Below are positions 23,215-34,045 of a stretch of 64,000 bases of DNA, one piece after another; within the stretch, counting starts at the first letter, position 1, and each line of letters starts with the position of its first letter. The notes beneath the pieces are model-generated. The model saw only the letters and a program-made list of their open reading frames with translations. It had not been told where the DNA came from and made no database searches. The DNA is from Sphingomonas sp. Leaf22 (GTDB lineage: Bacteria > Pseudomonadota > Alphaproteobacteria > Sphingomonadales > Sphingomonadaceae), in NCBI RefSeq assembly GCF_001421715.1, contig NZ_LMKP01000041.1, positions 184,688-248,687 on the forward strand, given 5' to 3'. The position numbers were made by a program, and so were the translations under genes.

Positions 23215-23270
23215 CCGTTCGTGCTGAGTAGCCATTTCGACGTCGCTCAATGGCTACTCAGGACGAACGG
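23215..23270. terminator. 22-bp inverted repeat downstream of map
   Basis: Arms 23215-23236 and 23249-23270 (CCGTTCGT...GTAGCCATT and inverse) pair with a single mismatch around a 12-nt loop. CCGTTCG-type palindromes of this kind are recurrent in sphingomonad intergenic DNA. It probably acts as a terminator or mRNA-stabilising hairpin. Confidence 0.6.
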
Positions 23271-23365
23271 GTCGGGGTCCAAACGAGACTTTCGTCATCC
23301 CCGCCGTGGCAAGGGGTGAGCGTTACCCCCTCGCCCGCCCCTGCCCGATCGGCTACGACGCCCGC

Positions 23366-24052
23366 ATGAACACCCCGCCCGAAACCGATGGCACCGGACA
23401 CCGCGCGCGGCTGCGCGGGCGGTTGCTGGAGCATGGCGGGGAAGCGCTGCTCGATCATGAACTGATCGAATATCTGCTGACGCTGGCCATTCCCCGGCGT
23501 GATACCAAGCCGCTGGCCAAGACGTTGTTGCACGAATTCGGCGGGATCGGCGGGTTGCTGTCGGCCGATCCGGCGGCGCTGGGCAAGGTCGCGGGCATGG
23601 GCGACACCGCCGTCGCCGCGATCCGCATCGCGCAGTGCGCGGCGACGCGGATGTTGCAGGCGCAGGTGTTGGCGCGCCCGGTGTTGTCGAACTGGCAGGC
23701 GCTGCTCGATTATCTCCATGCCGACATGGCGCATCAGGCGGTCGAGCGGATCCGGGTGCTGCACCTGAATACCCGTAACCTGTTGATCCGCGACGAACTG
23801 GTCGCCGAGGGGACGCTGGACGAAGCGCCCCTCTATACCCGCGAGGTGATCCACCGCGCGCTCGATCTGGGGTCGGCGGCGCTGATCCTCGTCCACAACC
23901 ACCCGAGCGGCGATCATAGCCCCAGTCGCGCCGACATCGACCTGACGCGGCAGATCGCGGCGGCGGGCAAGCCGCTGGGCATCACCGTCCACGACCACCT
24001 CATCATCGGCGCGAAGGGGCATACCAGCCTGCGCGCACAGGGAATGTTATGA
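23366..24052 (+). CDS. radC: RadC family protein (JAB/MPN domain)
   Basis: This 228-aa protein has an N-terminal helix-hairpin-helix-like region (SADPAALGKVAGMGDTAVAAIR) followed by a JAB1/MPN domain with the JAMM zinc motif HNHPSGDHSPSRAD. Despite the name, RadC's role in DNA repair is unproven. The fold suggests a metal-dependent hydrolase. The ATG at 23366 (MNTPPETDG) is chosen because the upstream 20 residues show no family character. Its stop overlaps the acetyltransferase start (ATGA), so the two genes are translationally coupled. Confidence 0.9.
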   Translation: MNTPPETDGTGHRARLRGRLLEHGGEALLDHELIEYLLTLAIPRRDTKPLAKTLLHEFGGIGGLLSADPAALGKVAGMGDTAVAAIRIAQCAATRMLQAQVLARPVLSNWQALLDYLHADMAHQAVERIRVLHLNTRNLLIRDELVAEGTLDEAPLYTREVIHRALDLGSAALILVHNHPSGDHSPSRADIDLTRQIAAAGKPLGITVHDHLIIGAKGHTSLRAQGML

Positions 24053-24597
24053 CGCTATCTAACAAGCAGAAGATGATCGCCGGCGACCTGTATGACGCGG
24101 GCGATCCCGAACTGGTCGCCGATTGCGCGGCGGCGGGACGGTGGATGGAGCGGTATAACGCGACGCTGGCGATGGACCCGGCCGAGCGGCTGGCGATCCT
24201 GCGCGACGGGTTGGGAGCGGTCGGCGACGGCGTCAACATCCGCCCGCCCTTCCACATCGATTACGGGTACAACATCACCCTTGGCGACGGGGTGTTCCTG
24301 AACTTCGGCTGCGTCATCCTCGACGTATGTGCGGTGACGATCGGCGCGAAGACGCAGATCGGGCCGGGCGTGCAGATCCTGACCGCCGACCATCCGCGCG
24401 ATCCGGCGGTGCGGGCGCAGATGCTGGAATATGGGCAGCCGATCGTGATCGGGGCGAATGTGTGGATCGGCGGCGGTGCGCTGTTGCTGCCGGGGATCAC
24501 GGTCGGCGACGATGCGATCATCGGTGCCGGATCGGTGGTTACGCGCGATGTACCGGCCGGGGCGACGGTGGCGGGGAATCCGGCGCGGGTTCGGTAG
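24049..24597 (+). CDS. maa: Sugar O-acetyltransferase (Maa/NodL type)
   Basis: This 182-aa left-handed beta-helix acetyltransferase has the N-terminal Maa domain (MIAGDLYDAGDPELVADCAAAGRWMERYN) and hexapeptide repeats (NITLGDGVFLNFGCVILD, IGAKTQIGPGVQIL, VIGANVWIGGGALLLPGITVGDD). The catalytic His is in TADHPRD. It would acetylate the 6-OH or reducing-end sugar of maltose/glucose-type substrates using acetyl-CoA. The start overlaps the radC stop by 4 nt. The exact sugar cannot be inferred. Confidence 0.88.
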   Translation: MTLSNKQKMIAGDLYDAGDPELVADCAAAGRWMERYNATLAMDPAERLAILRDGLGAVGDGVNIRPPFHIDYGYNITLGDGVFLNFGCVILDVCAVTIGAKTQIGPGVQILTADHPRDPAVRAQMLEYGQPIVIGANVWIGGGALLLPGITVGDDAIIGAGSVVTRDVPAGATVAGNPARVR

Positions 24598-24608
24598 CCG
24601 TCTGCATA

Positions 24609-24790
24609 GAAAGAAGAAGTTGGTTCGCACAGAGGCGCGGAGGCGCGGAGGGGTTGCGCACCGGGCGGACGGCCCGCATTCGGGAGACCTTATCGCGCGC
24701 TGCCGCGAAAGATGCAGCCGCTGACGCGGATACCGTCTTGACAGACGCAACCCCTCCGCGCCTCCGCGTGAACCATTTCTTTCTTCTTCC
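24609..24790. repeat. Dispersed inverted repeat, copy B
   Basis: Outer arms aagaagaagttggttcgc and the inverse (gcgtgaaccatttctttctt) flank purine-rich GGCGCGGA repeats and a core with CAGCCGCTGAC and TTCGGGAGACCTTATC. The GGGAGACC module is shared with copy E and the AGACCTTATC part with copy D in inverse orientation. It lies just after the maa stop codon. Confidence 0.8.
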
Positions 24791-24824
24791 TGCCGGTGGC
24801 GGGGGTTGCCGCAGAAGAAGCGGG

Positions 24825-24845
24825 ACCCCGGATCAAGTCCGGGGT
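24825..24845. terminator. ACCCCGGA / TCCGGGGT hairpin
   Basis: An 8-bp perfect stem with loop TCAAG between two convergent genes. Same class as 639-659 and 13059-13079. Confidence 0.45.
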
Positions 24846-24884
24846 GACGTTCGGGATTGGGAAGGCGGTGCGCCCGCCAACACG

Positions 24885-24914
24885 AAGAAAACCGCCGGGA
24901 TCGCTCCCGGCGGT
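24885..24914 (-). terminator. Rho-independent terminator of EF-hand gene
   Basis: Stem ACCGCCGGGA / TCCCGGCGGT (10 bp, 4-nt loop). On the minus strand it is followed by TTTTCTTCG. It is located 28 bp past the stop codon. Confidence 0.7.
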
Positions 24915-24941
24915 CGTATCGATATCGGCGTTGGCAGGACG

Positions 24942-25412
24942 TCAGGCGCTCTGGCTCAGGAAACTGGTCAGTTCGGCCTTGGATACCGCCTTCGACTTGT
25001 CCTTGTCGGCCTGTGCGAAAGCCTGTTTGACCCACGTCTTCACCGCCGGCTTTTCGGCAGTCACGCCGGGTTCGCTCGCCGAGCGCAGGGCGACCATCCA
25101 TTCGCCGAACTGCTTTTCGGTCAACTGGCCCTTCCCGTCCTTGTCATATTTCGGGAATTCGGCCTCGACGATCTGCGCGATCTGCGCGCCGCTGGCGGGC
25201 TGTCCCGCTTCGGCGGTGGTCTGCGCGGTCTGCGTCGCCGGATCGGCCGGGGTCGCCTGCGTTGCCGATGCGGCGGGGTCGGCCGCAGTCGCGGCCGGAT
25301 CAGCGGGTACCGTCTGCGCAGTCGGAGCAGTCGTTTGCGCCGGTGCTGCATCCTGTGCAAATGCCGGGGTCGACACCAGGACGGCGCTGGCGAGAAGAAT
25401 ACGCTTCATCAT
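24942..25412 (-). CDS. Secreted EF-hand domain protein
   Basis: This 156-aa protein has a signal peptide (MMKRILLASAVLVSTPAFAQ), a low-complexity Ala/Thr/Pro/Gln linker (residues about 22-70) and a C-terminal domain with two EF-hand-like loops (DKDGKGQLTEKQF and ADKDKSKAVSKAEL). It is likely a periplasmic calcium-binding protein. The second loop is less canonical. Either of two consecutive ATGs (25412, 25409) could start it. AAAGGAAA lies 7-10 nt upstream. It is monocistronic with its own terminator. Partner unknown. Confidence 0.82.
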   Translation of the reverse strand: MMKRILLASAVLVSTPAFAQDAAPAQTTAPTAQTVPADPAATAADPAASATQATPADPATQTAQTTAEAGQPASGAQIAQIVEAEFPKYDKDGKGQLTEKQFGEWMVALRSASEPGVTAEKPAVKTWVKQAFAQADKDKSKAVSKAELTSFLSQSA

Positions 25413-25620
25413 CGAATTTTTCCTTTCGGATTGCTTCGGCCTTTCATCCAGCTAGCTCGAACATCGTTCGAACGACTGTGCGATGATGAAACGTATCTAG
25501 GTCGTTTCGGGTTCGATTGAAGCCCCTTTTGTGGCTCGTCTATCGCAGGACAGGCTCGATTCATCCCCGACTTGTTGCTAGGGCGCGGCAAACCGTTCGC
25601 CCGTTTTGAAAGGCCCGCCG

Positions 25621-26931
25621 ATGATTCCGCGCTATTCCCGCCCCGAAATGACCGCTTTGTGGGAGCCCCAGTCGCGATTCCGTATCTGGTTCGAGATCGA
25701 GGCGCATGCCACCGACGCGCTGGCCGAACTGGGCGTGGTGCCGAAACAGGCCGCCGAGAAGATCTGGGCGATGAACGACGCCGATTTCGACGTCGCGCGG
25801 ATCGACGCGATCGAGGCGGAGACGAAGCACGACGTCATCGCGTTCCTGACGCATGTGTCGGAGCGGACCGGACCGGAAGCGCGCTTCCTGCATCAGGGCA
25901 TGACCAGCTCGGACGTGCTCGACACCTGCCTCGCCGTCCAGTTGGCGCGGGCGTCGGACATCCTGCTCGCCGATCTCGACAAGCTGCTGGCGGTGATCGA
26001 GCGGCGCGCGCGCGAGCACAAGCTGACCCCGACGATCGGGCGCAGTCATGGCATCCATGCCGAGCCGGTGACGTTCGGGCTGAAGCTGGCACAGGCCTAT
26101 GCCGAGTTCGATCGCTGCCGCACCCGGTTGCGCAATGCGCGGGCGGAAGTGGCGACCTGCGCGATTTCGGGCGCGGTCGGCACGTTCGCCAACATCGATC
26201 CGCGCGTCGAGGAACATGTCGCGCAGAAGATGGGGCTGAGCGTCGAGCCGGTATCGACGCAGGTCATCCCGCGCGACCGCCATGCGATGTATTTCGCGAC
26301 GCTGGGCGTGATCGCCGGATCGATCGAGCGGCTGGCCACCGAAATCCGCCATTTGCAGCGTACCGAAGTGCTGGAGGCGGAGGAATATTTCTCGCCGGGG
26401 CAGAAGGGTTCGTCGGCGATGCCGCACAAGCGCAACCCGGTGCTGACCGAAAACCTGACCGGCCTGGCCCGCATGGTGCGCGGCTATGTGACGCCGGCGC
26501 TGGAGAATGTCGCGCTGTGGCATGAGCGCGACATCTCGCACTCGTCGGTCGAACGCTATATCGGCCCCGACGCGACGATCACGCTCGACTTCGCGCTCGC
26601 CCGCCTGACCGGCGTGATCGACAAGCTGGTCGTCTATCCAGCGCGGATGGAGAAGAACCTGAACAAGATGGGCGGCCTCGTCCATTCGCAGCGGGTGCTG
26701 CTGGCGCTGACGCAGGCGGGGGCCAGCCGCGAGGATTCGTATCGCTGGGTCCAGCGTAACGCGATGAAGGTGTGGGAATCGGACGGCGAATTGTCGCTGC
26801 TCGAACTGCTGAAGGCCGATCCCGACGTCGCTGCAGCGCTGTCGGTCGAGGAGATCGAGAGCCGGTTCGATCTCGGTTACCATTACAAGCATGTCGATAC
26901 GATTTTTGCCCGGGTGTTCGGCGAGGCGTGA
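25621..26931 (+). CDS. purB: Adenylosuccinate lyase
   Basis: This 436-aa homotetrameric lyase acts twice in purine synthesis (SAICAR to AICAR, adenylosuccinate to AMP). The fumarase/ASL signature SSAMPHKRNP is at residues 264-273. Also present are TSSDVLDTCLAVQL and GRSHGIHAEPVTFGLK, with the catalytic His region. The ATG at 25621 (MIPRYSRPEM) is the family start. An in-frame ATG five codons earlier lacks support. A GC-rich hairpin (26941-26966) follows the stop. Confidence 0.97.
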   Translation: MIPRYSRPEMTALWEPQSRFRIWFEIEAHATDALAELGVVPKQAAEKIWAMNDADFDVARIDAIEAETKHDVIAFLTHVSERTGPEARFLHQGMTSSDVLDTCLAVQLARASDILLADLDKLLAVIERRAREHKLTPTIGRSHGIHAEPVTFGLKLAQAYAEFDRCRTRLRNARAEVATCAISGAVGTFANIDPRVEEHVAQKMGLSVEPVSTQVIPRDRHAMYFATLGVIAGSIERLATEIRHLQRTEVLEAEEYFSPGQKGSSAMPHKRNPVLTENLTGLARMVRGYVTPALENVALWHERDISHSSVERYIGPDATITLDFALARLTGVIDKLVVYPARMEKNLNKMGGLVHSQRVLLALTQAGASREDSYRWVQRNAMKVWESDGELSLLELLKADPDVAAALSVEEIESRFDLGYHYKHVDTIFARVFGEA

Positions 26932-26940
26932 TTGTGCGCG

Positions 26941-26966
26941 CCCCGCCGGGCATTGGTCCGGCGGGG
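26941..26966 (+). terminator. Hairpin after purB
   Basis: CCCCGCCGG / CCGGCGGGG with an 8-nt loop, 10 nt after the purB stop. No T-run, so it may stabilise the mRNA or act with Rho. Confidence 0.5.
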
Positions 26967-27031
26967 TGGATGGGATCGCGCGGGTCGTTGCGAGCGAGAT
27001 GATCCCGCCGCCGACGGATCGCGTGTTGCCG

Positions 27032-27580
27032 CTATAGCGTCGTCGGGTTCGGGTGCGCCGCGGCGATACCACCGGACATTCGCGCGCCCTCGGCGGAGCA
27101 GGCTACCGGTCGCTCCATATAGACGGCATCCGCGCCGAACCCCGCCGCGCCGCCGGGGGCGGCGATGAAGCCCTGTCGTGCCCAATAGGCGTCGGCCCCG
27201 CCGACCGCGATCAGCGCGAGCACCGGGATGGCGCGGCGCGTGGCAATGTCGTCGAGGATCGGGAGCAGGCGTTCGACCGCCCGGGTGCCGCGTGCGGCCG
27301 GGGCGACGACGACATCGTGCAGATACCAGCAATCGGCGCTGGGCGGCAGGTTGCCCAGCAGCGTGTGCATCGCCGGCGGCGCGAGGCGGTGCCACGGGTG
27401 GCTGATGCAGTGGCCGACGAGCGCGTCGTCGTCGGCAAGGACCCAGCAGCCCGCGGCGCTCAGCGCGATGCGTTCGGCGTAGAGGTCGGCCGCCTCGCCA
27501 TAGTCGCCCAGTTCGGCACGGGCGAGCGCGGCGATGCGCGGCGCGTCGTCGGCGCGGGCGGGACGCCATTGGACGGTCAT
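27032..27580 (-). CDS. GNAT family N-acetyltransferase
   Basis: This 182-aa protein has a GNAT fold: an N-terminal WRPARADDAPRIAALARAELGDY, the central WYLHDVVVAPAARGTRAVERLLPIL (acetyl-CoA binding loop, with a degenerate R/Q-x-x-G-x-G/A signature) and VGGADAYWARQGFIAAPG typical of the C-terminal strand. The substrate is not evident. The gene is convergent with purB and stands alone. The start at 27580 gives MTVQWRPARADD, as expected for the family. Confidence 0.78.
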   Translation of the reverse strand: MTVQWRPARADDAPRIAALARAELGDYGEAADLYAERIALSAAGCWVLADDDALVGHCISHPWHRLAPPAMHTLLGNLPPSADCWYLHDVVVAPAARGTRAVERLLPILDDIATRRAIPVLALIAVGGADAYWARQGFIAAPGGAAGFGADAVYMERPVACSAEGARMSGGIAAAHPNPTTL

Positions 27581-27624
27581 GGCAGCTTCATTCCTCGATA
27601 GCGATCGACATTCATCCCACGCGT

Positions 27625-27718
27625 CATCCCGGCGCGGGCCGGGACCGATGGACGGCGGAGCGCCCGCCTACCGGCCGCGAACACCCGGCACAATGGATTC
27701 CCGCCCGCGCCGGGGTGC
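27625..27718. repeat. Inverted repeat between GNAT gene and dnaJ 3' end
   Basis: Arms around CATCCCGGCGCGGGCCGGGA and its near inverse (CCCGCCCGCGCCGGGGTG) flank a 40-nt centre. It belongs to the same class as 13158-13247. It follows the dnaJ stop and may terminate it. Confidence 0.6.
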
Positions 27719-27739
27719 CGAACCGGTCGGCGTTGCGCC

Positions 27740-28864
27740 CTACCCGCCGAGCGCGGTCTTCAGGCGGCTGAAGAAACCGCTCGATTCGGGGCATTCGTCG
27801 CCGGTCTCGGTCTCGCGGAAGGCCTCGAGCAGTTCCTTTTGCCGGTTCGACAGGCGGGTCGGGGTTTCCACCTCGATATGGATGACCATGTCGCCATGGC
27901 CGCGCCCCTGCAACACCGGCATGCCGGCACCCCGCTGGCGCAGTTCCTTGCCCGACTGGATGCCCGCCGGGATGCGGATGCTGTGCTTCTGCCCGTCGAG
28001 ACCGGGAATCTCGATCGATCCGCCCAGTGCCGCCGTCGTGAAGCTGATCGGCGCGCGTGCGTGGAGCGCGGTCCCTTCGCGTTCGAACAGCGCGTGGCGC
28101 TTGACGTGAAGGAAGATGTAGAGATCGCCGGCCGGCGCACCGCGTGCCCCCGCCTCGCCCTCACCGGTCAGGCGGATGCGGGTGCCTTCATCGACGCCGG
28201 GGGGTACGTTGACCTCCAGCGTCTTGGTCTGGTCGACCCGCCCCTCGCCGTTACAGACCGGGCACGGATCGGCAATCACCTGTCCCGCGCCGTGGCAGGT
28301 CGGGCAGGCGCGCTCGACGACGAAAAAGCCCTGTTGCGCCCGCACCTTGCCATGGCCCGCACAGGTCTGGCACGCCCGCGCCTTGGTGCCCGGCGACGCG
28401 CCGCTGCCGCCGCACGGGGCGCAGCTGGTCGAGACGTCGACGGTGATCTGCGTGTTCTTGCCGTGGAACGCCTCTTCGAGCGTGACTTCCATGTCGTAGC
28501 GCAGGTCGGCACCGCGCCGGGGGCCGGCGCGACCGCCCTGCCGCCCGCCGCCCATGAATTCGCCGAACACGCTTTCGAAGATGTCGGAAAAGCCGTTGAA
28601 ATCCTGCGCGCCGCCACCGGCACCGCCCGCCCCCTGGCGGAACGCGGCATGGCCGTAGCGGTCGTACGCCGCACGCTTCTGCGGGTCTTTCAGGCAGTCA
28701 TAGGCTTCGTTGATCGCCTTGAACTTCGCCTCGGAATCCTTGCAGCCGGCATTCTTGTCCGGGTGATATTTGATCGCGAGCTTGCGGTAAGACGATTTGA
28801 TCGTCTGCGCATCGGCGGTCCGCTCGCACTGGAGCAGTTCGTAGAAATCGACTTCGGTGGTCAT
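27740..28864 (-). CDS. dnaJ: Molecular chaperone DnaJ
   Basis: This 374-aa co-chaperone of DnaK has an N-terminal J domain with HPD (YHPDKNAG, near residue 34), a Gly-rich linker ([15 protein letters not shown]), four zinc-finger repeats CxxCxGxG ([32 protein letters not shown]) and a C-terminal substrate-binding region. Length and order are those of full class A DnaJ. It lies 113 bp downstream of dnaK on the same strand. The gap holds two strong hairpins that probably reduce read-through. Confidence 0.97.
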   Translation of the reverse strand: MTTEVDFYELLQCERTADAQTIKSSYRKLAIKYHPDKNAGCKDSEAKFKAINEAYDCLKDPQKRAAYDRYGHAAFRQGAGGAGGGAQDFNGFSDIFESVFGEFMGGGRQGGRAGPRRGADLRYDMEVTLEEAFHGKNTQITVDVSTSCAPCGGSGASPGTKARACQTCAGHGKVRAQQGFFVVERACPTCHGAGQVIADPCPVCNGEGRVDQTKTLEVNVPPGVDEGTRIRLTGEGEAGARGAPAGDLYIFLHVKRHALFEREGTALHARAPISFTTAALGGSIEIPGLDGQKHSIRIPAGIQSGKELRQRGAGMPVLQGRGHGDMVIHIEVETPTRLSNRQKELLEAFRETETGDECPESSGFFSRLKTALGG

Positions 28865-28880
28865 TCGGGAACCCCAAAAG

Positions 28881-28968
28881 CCCTCTCCCCTTCAGGGGAG
28901 AGGGTTGGGAGAGGGGCCGTCACGACGAAGCCCCCTCTCCCCGGCCCTCTCCCCTGAAGGGGAGAGGG
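28881..28968. terminator. Twin CCCTCTCCCC hairpins between dnaK and dnaJ
   Basis: Two perfect hairpins, 28881-28904 (loop TTC-type) and 28945-28968 (TGAA loop), which can also pair with each other. Identical CCCTCTCCCC...GGGGAGAGGG blocks are common mobile palindromes in sphingomonads. Likely attenuating the dnaK to dnaJ transition. Confidence 0.65.
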
Positions 28969-28977
28969 AGTAGTGGT

Positions 28978-30888
<1,911 letters not shown>

Positions 30889-30970
30889 GGTCCCTCATTG
30901 GCCCCCGGGTTGAAATAATGTCTGGCCCGACCGGCACGGGGAGGTGCCAAGCGGGTCGTTCCGGAGGCGG

Positions 30971-30998
30971 ATATAGGCAGGGTTCGGCTTGCCGCAAG
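30971..30998 (-). promoter_or_regulatory. RpoH (sigma32)-type promoter of dnaK
   Basis: On the minus strand CTTG is followed after 17 nt by CCTATAT. This fits the alphaproteobacterial heat-shock consensus CTTG-N17/18-CYTATNT. The transcription start would be near 30963, leaving a leader of about 75 nt. Confidence 0.6.
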
Positions 30999-31042
30999 AT
31001 TATGCGCGGCATAGGGAACCGCAACGGGACAGGAGCGTGGAC

Positions 31043-31471
31043 GTGAAGACACAGTGGGCGGGGACGTTGGTCGCGGCGTTGATGCTGTCGGGGTGTCAGA
31101 AGGGTCCGAGCGTCGACGACGCCTGGGTGCGCCTGCCCGCGGTCCCGGGACGGCCGGCGGCAGGCTATGCGACGGTGCGTGGCGGGTCCGGGAACGACGT
31201 GCTGACCAGCGTCGCCAGCCCGGCGGTCCAGCGGGCCGAACTGCACGAGAGCATGGCGAGCCATGGCGGCATGATGGCGATGCGTGCGCTCGACAAGGTC
31301 AAGGTCGAAGGGTCCATCGGCTTCAGCCCCGGCGGGAAGCATATCATGCTGTTCGGCCTGTCGCCCGATCTGCGCGCGGGGGGCACCATCCCGATGACCT
31401 TCGGGTTCGAGGATGGTTCGAAGGTGACGGTCGATGTAAAACTGGTGGCCGCGGGCGATCCAGAGCCGTGA
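31043..31471 (+). CDS. PCuAC-type copper chaperone (lipoprotein)
   Basis: This 142-aa predicted lipoprotein (lipobox LSGC near residue 16) has a PCu(A)C domain. The copper ligand pattern H-x-x-x-M...M...H-x-M is visible in ELHESMASHGGMMAMR and PGGKHIMLFGL. Family members deliver Cu(I) to the CuA/CuB sites of cytochrome oxidase in the periplasm. A GTG at 31043 is preferred because AGGAG sits 7 nt upstream. GTG at 31037 is too close. It is translationally coupled to the HExxH gene (TGATG) and divergent from dnaK. Confidence 0.87.
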   Translation: MKTQWAGTLVAALMLSGCQKGPSVDDAWVRLPAVPGRPAAGYATVRGGSGNDVLTSVASPAVQRAELHESMASHGGMMAMRALDKVKVEGSIGFSPGGKHIMLFGLSPDLRAGGTIPMTFGFEDGSKVTVDVKLVAAGDPEP

Positions 31472-31929
31472 TGAAACGCCCCCTCACCGCTTTCGAAATC
31501 GAGCTTGCCCGTACGATGTTCGGCGAGGAGATCGCCTATGATCGGGCGCGGGTGGCGAATGCCAAATGGGCGTTCTTTCAGCCGAAACAGGTCGCGATGG
31601 CGCCGACCGGCTGCATCCATTTCCATCCGGGCGGCACGCTCTACCGCAACGATTTCGCAAGCGCCGGTCGCGATCTGGCGGCATTGTTCCTGCACGAGAT
31701 GATGCATATTCATCAGACCCAGCATCGCGGGCGATACTGGCTGCCGCTGATGCGGCATCCGCTGTGCACCTATCGCTATGCCATCGTGCCGGGAAAGCCG
31801 TTCGCGGCATACGGGATCGAGCAGCAGGCGGAGATCGTCCGCCACGCCTTTCTGCTCCGGCAGGGGATGGCGGTGAAGGACAAGCCGCCGCTGGAGGTAT
31901 ATGAGGCGCTGTTGCCGTTCGGGCGGTGA
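31471..31929 (+). CDS. HExxH metallopeptidase-like ('vgr-related') protein
   Basis: This 152-aa protein carries a zinc-peptidase-type motif HEMMH at residues 75-79 in the helix ALFLHEMMHIHQTQ, followed by the DUF4157-like YAIVPGKPFAAYGIEQQAEIVRHAF, in which a Glu could be the third ligand. Sphingomonad homologues are often labelled 'vgr related protein'. No signal peptide is seen. The ATG overlaps the PCuAC stop by one base, so they share an operon. Proteolytic activity is not established. It might instead be a metal-binding helper for the copper chaperone. Confidence 0.6.
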   Translation: MKRPLTAFEIELARTMFGEEIAYDRARVANAKWAFFQPKQVAMAPTGCIHFHPGGTLYRNDFASAGRDLAALFLHEMMHIHQTQHRGRYWLPLMRHPLCTYRYAIVPGKPFAAYGIEQQAEIVRHAFLLRQGMAVKDKPPLEVYEALLPFGR

Positions 31930-31932
31930 TGG

Positions 31933-32745
31933 CTATCCGTGCGGCAACAGCCACATGACGCGCCGGGTCGAATAGGACTCCACCGGATTGCCCGCGGCGT
32001 CGAGCGCGGGGCGGCTGTAGCGACCGCGCCGGAGAATGGCACCGCAGGCAGCCTTGTCAAGATCGTTCGATCCAGAAGATTGCAGGATTTTGCAGTCGGT
32101 CACGCGGCCGGCGGTCGAAATCGTCCATGCGATGACCACCATGCCCTGTTCGTGCTTCATCAGCGCCGATGCAGGATAATCGTCCTGCGTGATCCATTCG
32201 GCCGGACTATTGCTCGTGGCCCGGGTAACGACGGCTGCCAGATTCTTGGGATCATAGCCCAGCTGCACCATCAAATTGACCTCGCACTTCTCCAGCGCGG
32301 CCAGCAGCGGCTTGTTCAGGGCCAGCGCCACGGAGATGACCGGCCCGCTTTTCGGACGCACGGTAAAGGTCGGGGCATCGACCAGACCTTCGAATGCGGC
32401 GCGGCTGATATAATAGGTCAGCACGGCTCTGTCGCCGTCCGGAAAATAGACGCGGGTTCCGGGCTGCTTCTTGTCGAAGGTACGTCCGGGTGCCTCCAAT
32501 GCCAGATTGAGCGATCCTTCCTTGCCCAGTTGCGCGCGGGTGCCGAGGATCACCGATTGCAGTTCATCGCTGAAAGGCGTTGGCTTGAACGCGACGATCA
32601 CCGGATGCGCGGGGTCGCCATATCCGCGACTGACGACACACATCTTCTCGGCATATTCGACGGTCCAGCGGCTGGCCGGTGCCAGTGGCGGCCGCGTCGC
32701 GCTTCCCGTTCCAATCAACAGCGCAGCCGCCAACAACAGTCGCAT
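31933..32745 (-). CDS. TonB C-terminal domain secreted protein
   Basis: This 270-aa protein has a signal peptide ([18 protein letters not shown]) and a C-terminal TonB-like domain ([24 protein letters not shown]...[20 protein letters not shown]). The middle region (about residues 25-190) is unique. No Pro-rich spacer or N-terminal anchor like true TonB is present, so a role as energy transducer is doubtful. GGAGG lies 6 nt before the ATG at 32745. Composition is lower in GC than that of its neighbours. It converges on the HExxH gene with a 3-bp gap. Confidence 0.75.
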   Translation of the reverse strand: MRLLLAAALLIGTGSATRPPLAPASRWTVEYAEKMCVVSRGYGDPAHPVIVAFKPTPFSDELQSVILGTRAQLGKEGSLNLALEAPGRTFDKKQPGTRVYFPDGDRAVLTYYISRAAFEGLVDAPTFTVRPKSGPVISVALALNKPLLAALEKCEVNLMVQLGYDPKNLAAVVTRATSNSPAEWITQDDYPASALMKHEQGMVVIAWTISTAGRVTDCKILQSSGSNDLDKAACGAILRRGRYSRPALDAAGNPVESYSTRRVMWLLPHG

Positions 32746-32873
32746 CGCATCCTCCCACATCCCCGTCGCGAGGCTGACAGCGCCACCGCCAATTCGCAAG
32801 CATCGGTGCGTTCGGAACCGCATCCCTCCGCAAATGGTTGGCTGCGCGAAACGATTCGAAAGGCTTGCGTGCG

Positions 32874-33680
32874 ATGACCACCCGCTACGGCGCCACGATC
32901 CTTGCCCGGCTGGGCTTTGCGGCGCGGGGCATCGTCTATTGTCTCGTCGGGTGGTTCGCGGTCGATGCGGCGCTGCGCGGCGGCAAGGTCGGCGACAATC
33001 AGGGCGCGATCGCCAGTCTGGCCGACGAGCCGTTCGGCGAATGGATCTTGGCGGTGATGGCGGCGGGGCTTGCCGGCTATGCGCTGTGGCGGCTGGCCGA
33101 GGCGATCACCGATCCCGAGGCGCAGGGCACGACCGCCAAGGGCGCGTTCAAGCGCGCCGGCCATGCCGTCAGCGGCATCGCCCATCTCATCCTCGCCTGG
33201 ACCGCCGCGAAACTGGCGGTCCAGGCCAGCGATGCCGGTGGCCGGGTCGGGAGCGAGGAAAGCACCCACGACTGGACCGCATGGCTGCTCGACCAGCCGA
33301 TGGGGCGGGTGCTGGTGGCGCTGGTAGCCGCCGGGCTGCTCGGCGCGGCGTTGCAGCAGGCGAAGAAGGCGTGGGACGGCAGCTTCGCGCGCGAGTTGGG
33401 GCGCGATACGCCGGTGCCCGGCCATGTCTGCACCATCGGCCGCATCGGCTATGGCGCGCGCGGATTGGTCTTCGCGCTGATCGCCCTGTTTTTCGTCACC
33501 GCGGCATGGGCCGCCGATGCCGACGAGGCCGGCGGCATGGCCCATGCGCTGGCGACGCTGCAAGGCCAGACCGGCGGGCGGTGGCTGCTGACCGCGACCG
33601 GTCTCGGCTTCGTCGCCTTCGGGATCTACAGCTTCGTGGAAGCGCGCTGGCGGCGGATTTCGGTCGATCTGCCGGCATGA
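32874..33680 (+). CDS. DUF1206 membrane protein
   Basis: This 268-aa protein has six hydrophobic segments arranged as three repeats of a two-helix unit ([65 protein letters not shown]), which is the DUF1206 pattern. The function of the family is unknown. The ATG at 32874 is chosen, and the 12-residue upstream extension lacks family features. The stop overlaps the next ORF (ATGA), then uvrA follows with another ATGA overlap, giving a three-gene coupled operon. Confidence 0.85.
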   Translation: MTTRYGATILARLGFAARGIVYCLVGWFAVDAALRGGKVGDNQGAIASLADEPFGEWILAVMAAGLAGYALWRLAEAITDPEAQGTTAKGAFKRAGHAVSGIAHLILAWTAAKLAVQASDAGGRVGSEESTHDWTAWLLDQPMGRVLVALVAAGLLGAALQQAKKAWDGSFARELGRDTPVPGHVCTIGRIGYGARGLVFALIALFFVTAAWAADADEAGGMAHALATLQGQTGGRWLLTATGLGFVAFGIYSFVEARWRRISVDLPA

Positions 33681-34045
33681 CCGGGGATGAGATGCAGGCG
33701 CGGTGGCTCGCCCTGACGCGGCGGGAACTGCCGGGGCTGGCGGCAACACGCGGCTGGCCGGTGCAGGCCGATCATTGTTTCCAGCGCATCCTGCTCGACA
33801 ATGCGTTCGGCGGCGTGTGGTATGATCATGTCTACGCGCGTCCGGCCTATATCCATGCCGATCCGGCGGCGCTGGCGCGCGCGGTCGCGCTGGGCGAGGC
33901 GGCGATCGCCGGCACGGTCGATCTGGCCGAGCTGAACCGCCGCTCGCTCGACTGGCGTGGCAAGGCCCCCTCGAAACCGGCCAGCGGCACCCCCATGTCA
34001 TCCGCTGGCAATTCCACAAGAACGAAGATAGAACGGACCGCATGA
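33677..34045 (+). CDS. Conserved small protein, unknown function
   Basis: This is a 122-aa soluble protein with a Trp/His-rich middle ([29 protein letters not shown]) and a basic, probably disordered tail ([25 protein letters not shown]). Similar sphingomonad proteins are loosely labelled 'GCN5-related acetyltransferase', but no acetyl-CoA motif is visible here. It is translationally coupled on both sides, to the DUF1206 gene and to uvrA. I assign no function. Confidence 0.7.
   Translation: MTGDEMQARWLALTRRELPGLAATRGWPVQADHCFQRILLDNAFGGVWYDHVYARPAYIHADPAALARAVALGEAAIAGTVDLAELNRRSLDWRGKAPSKPASGTPMSSAGNSTRTKIERTA

Noticed and set aside
28861..28977. Possible small RNA gene between dnaK and dnaJ
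   Set aside because: The two hairpins are copies of a widespread CCCTCTCCCC palindrome and no promoter is visible.
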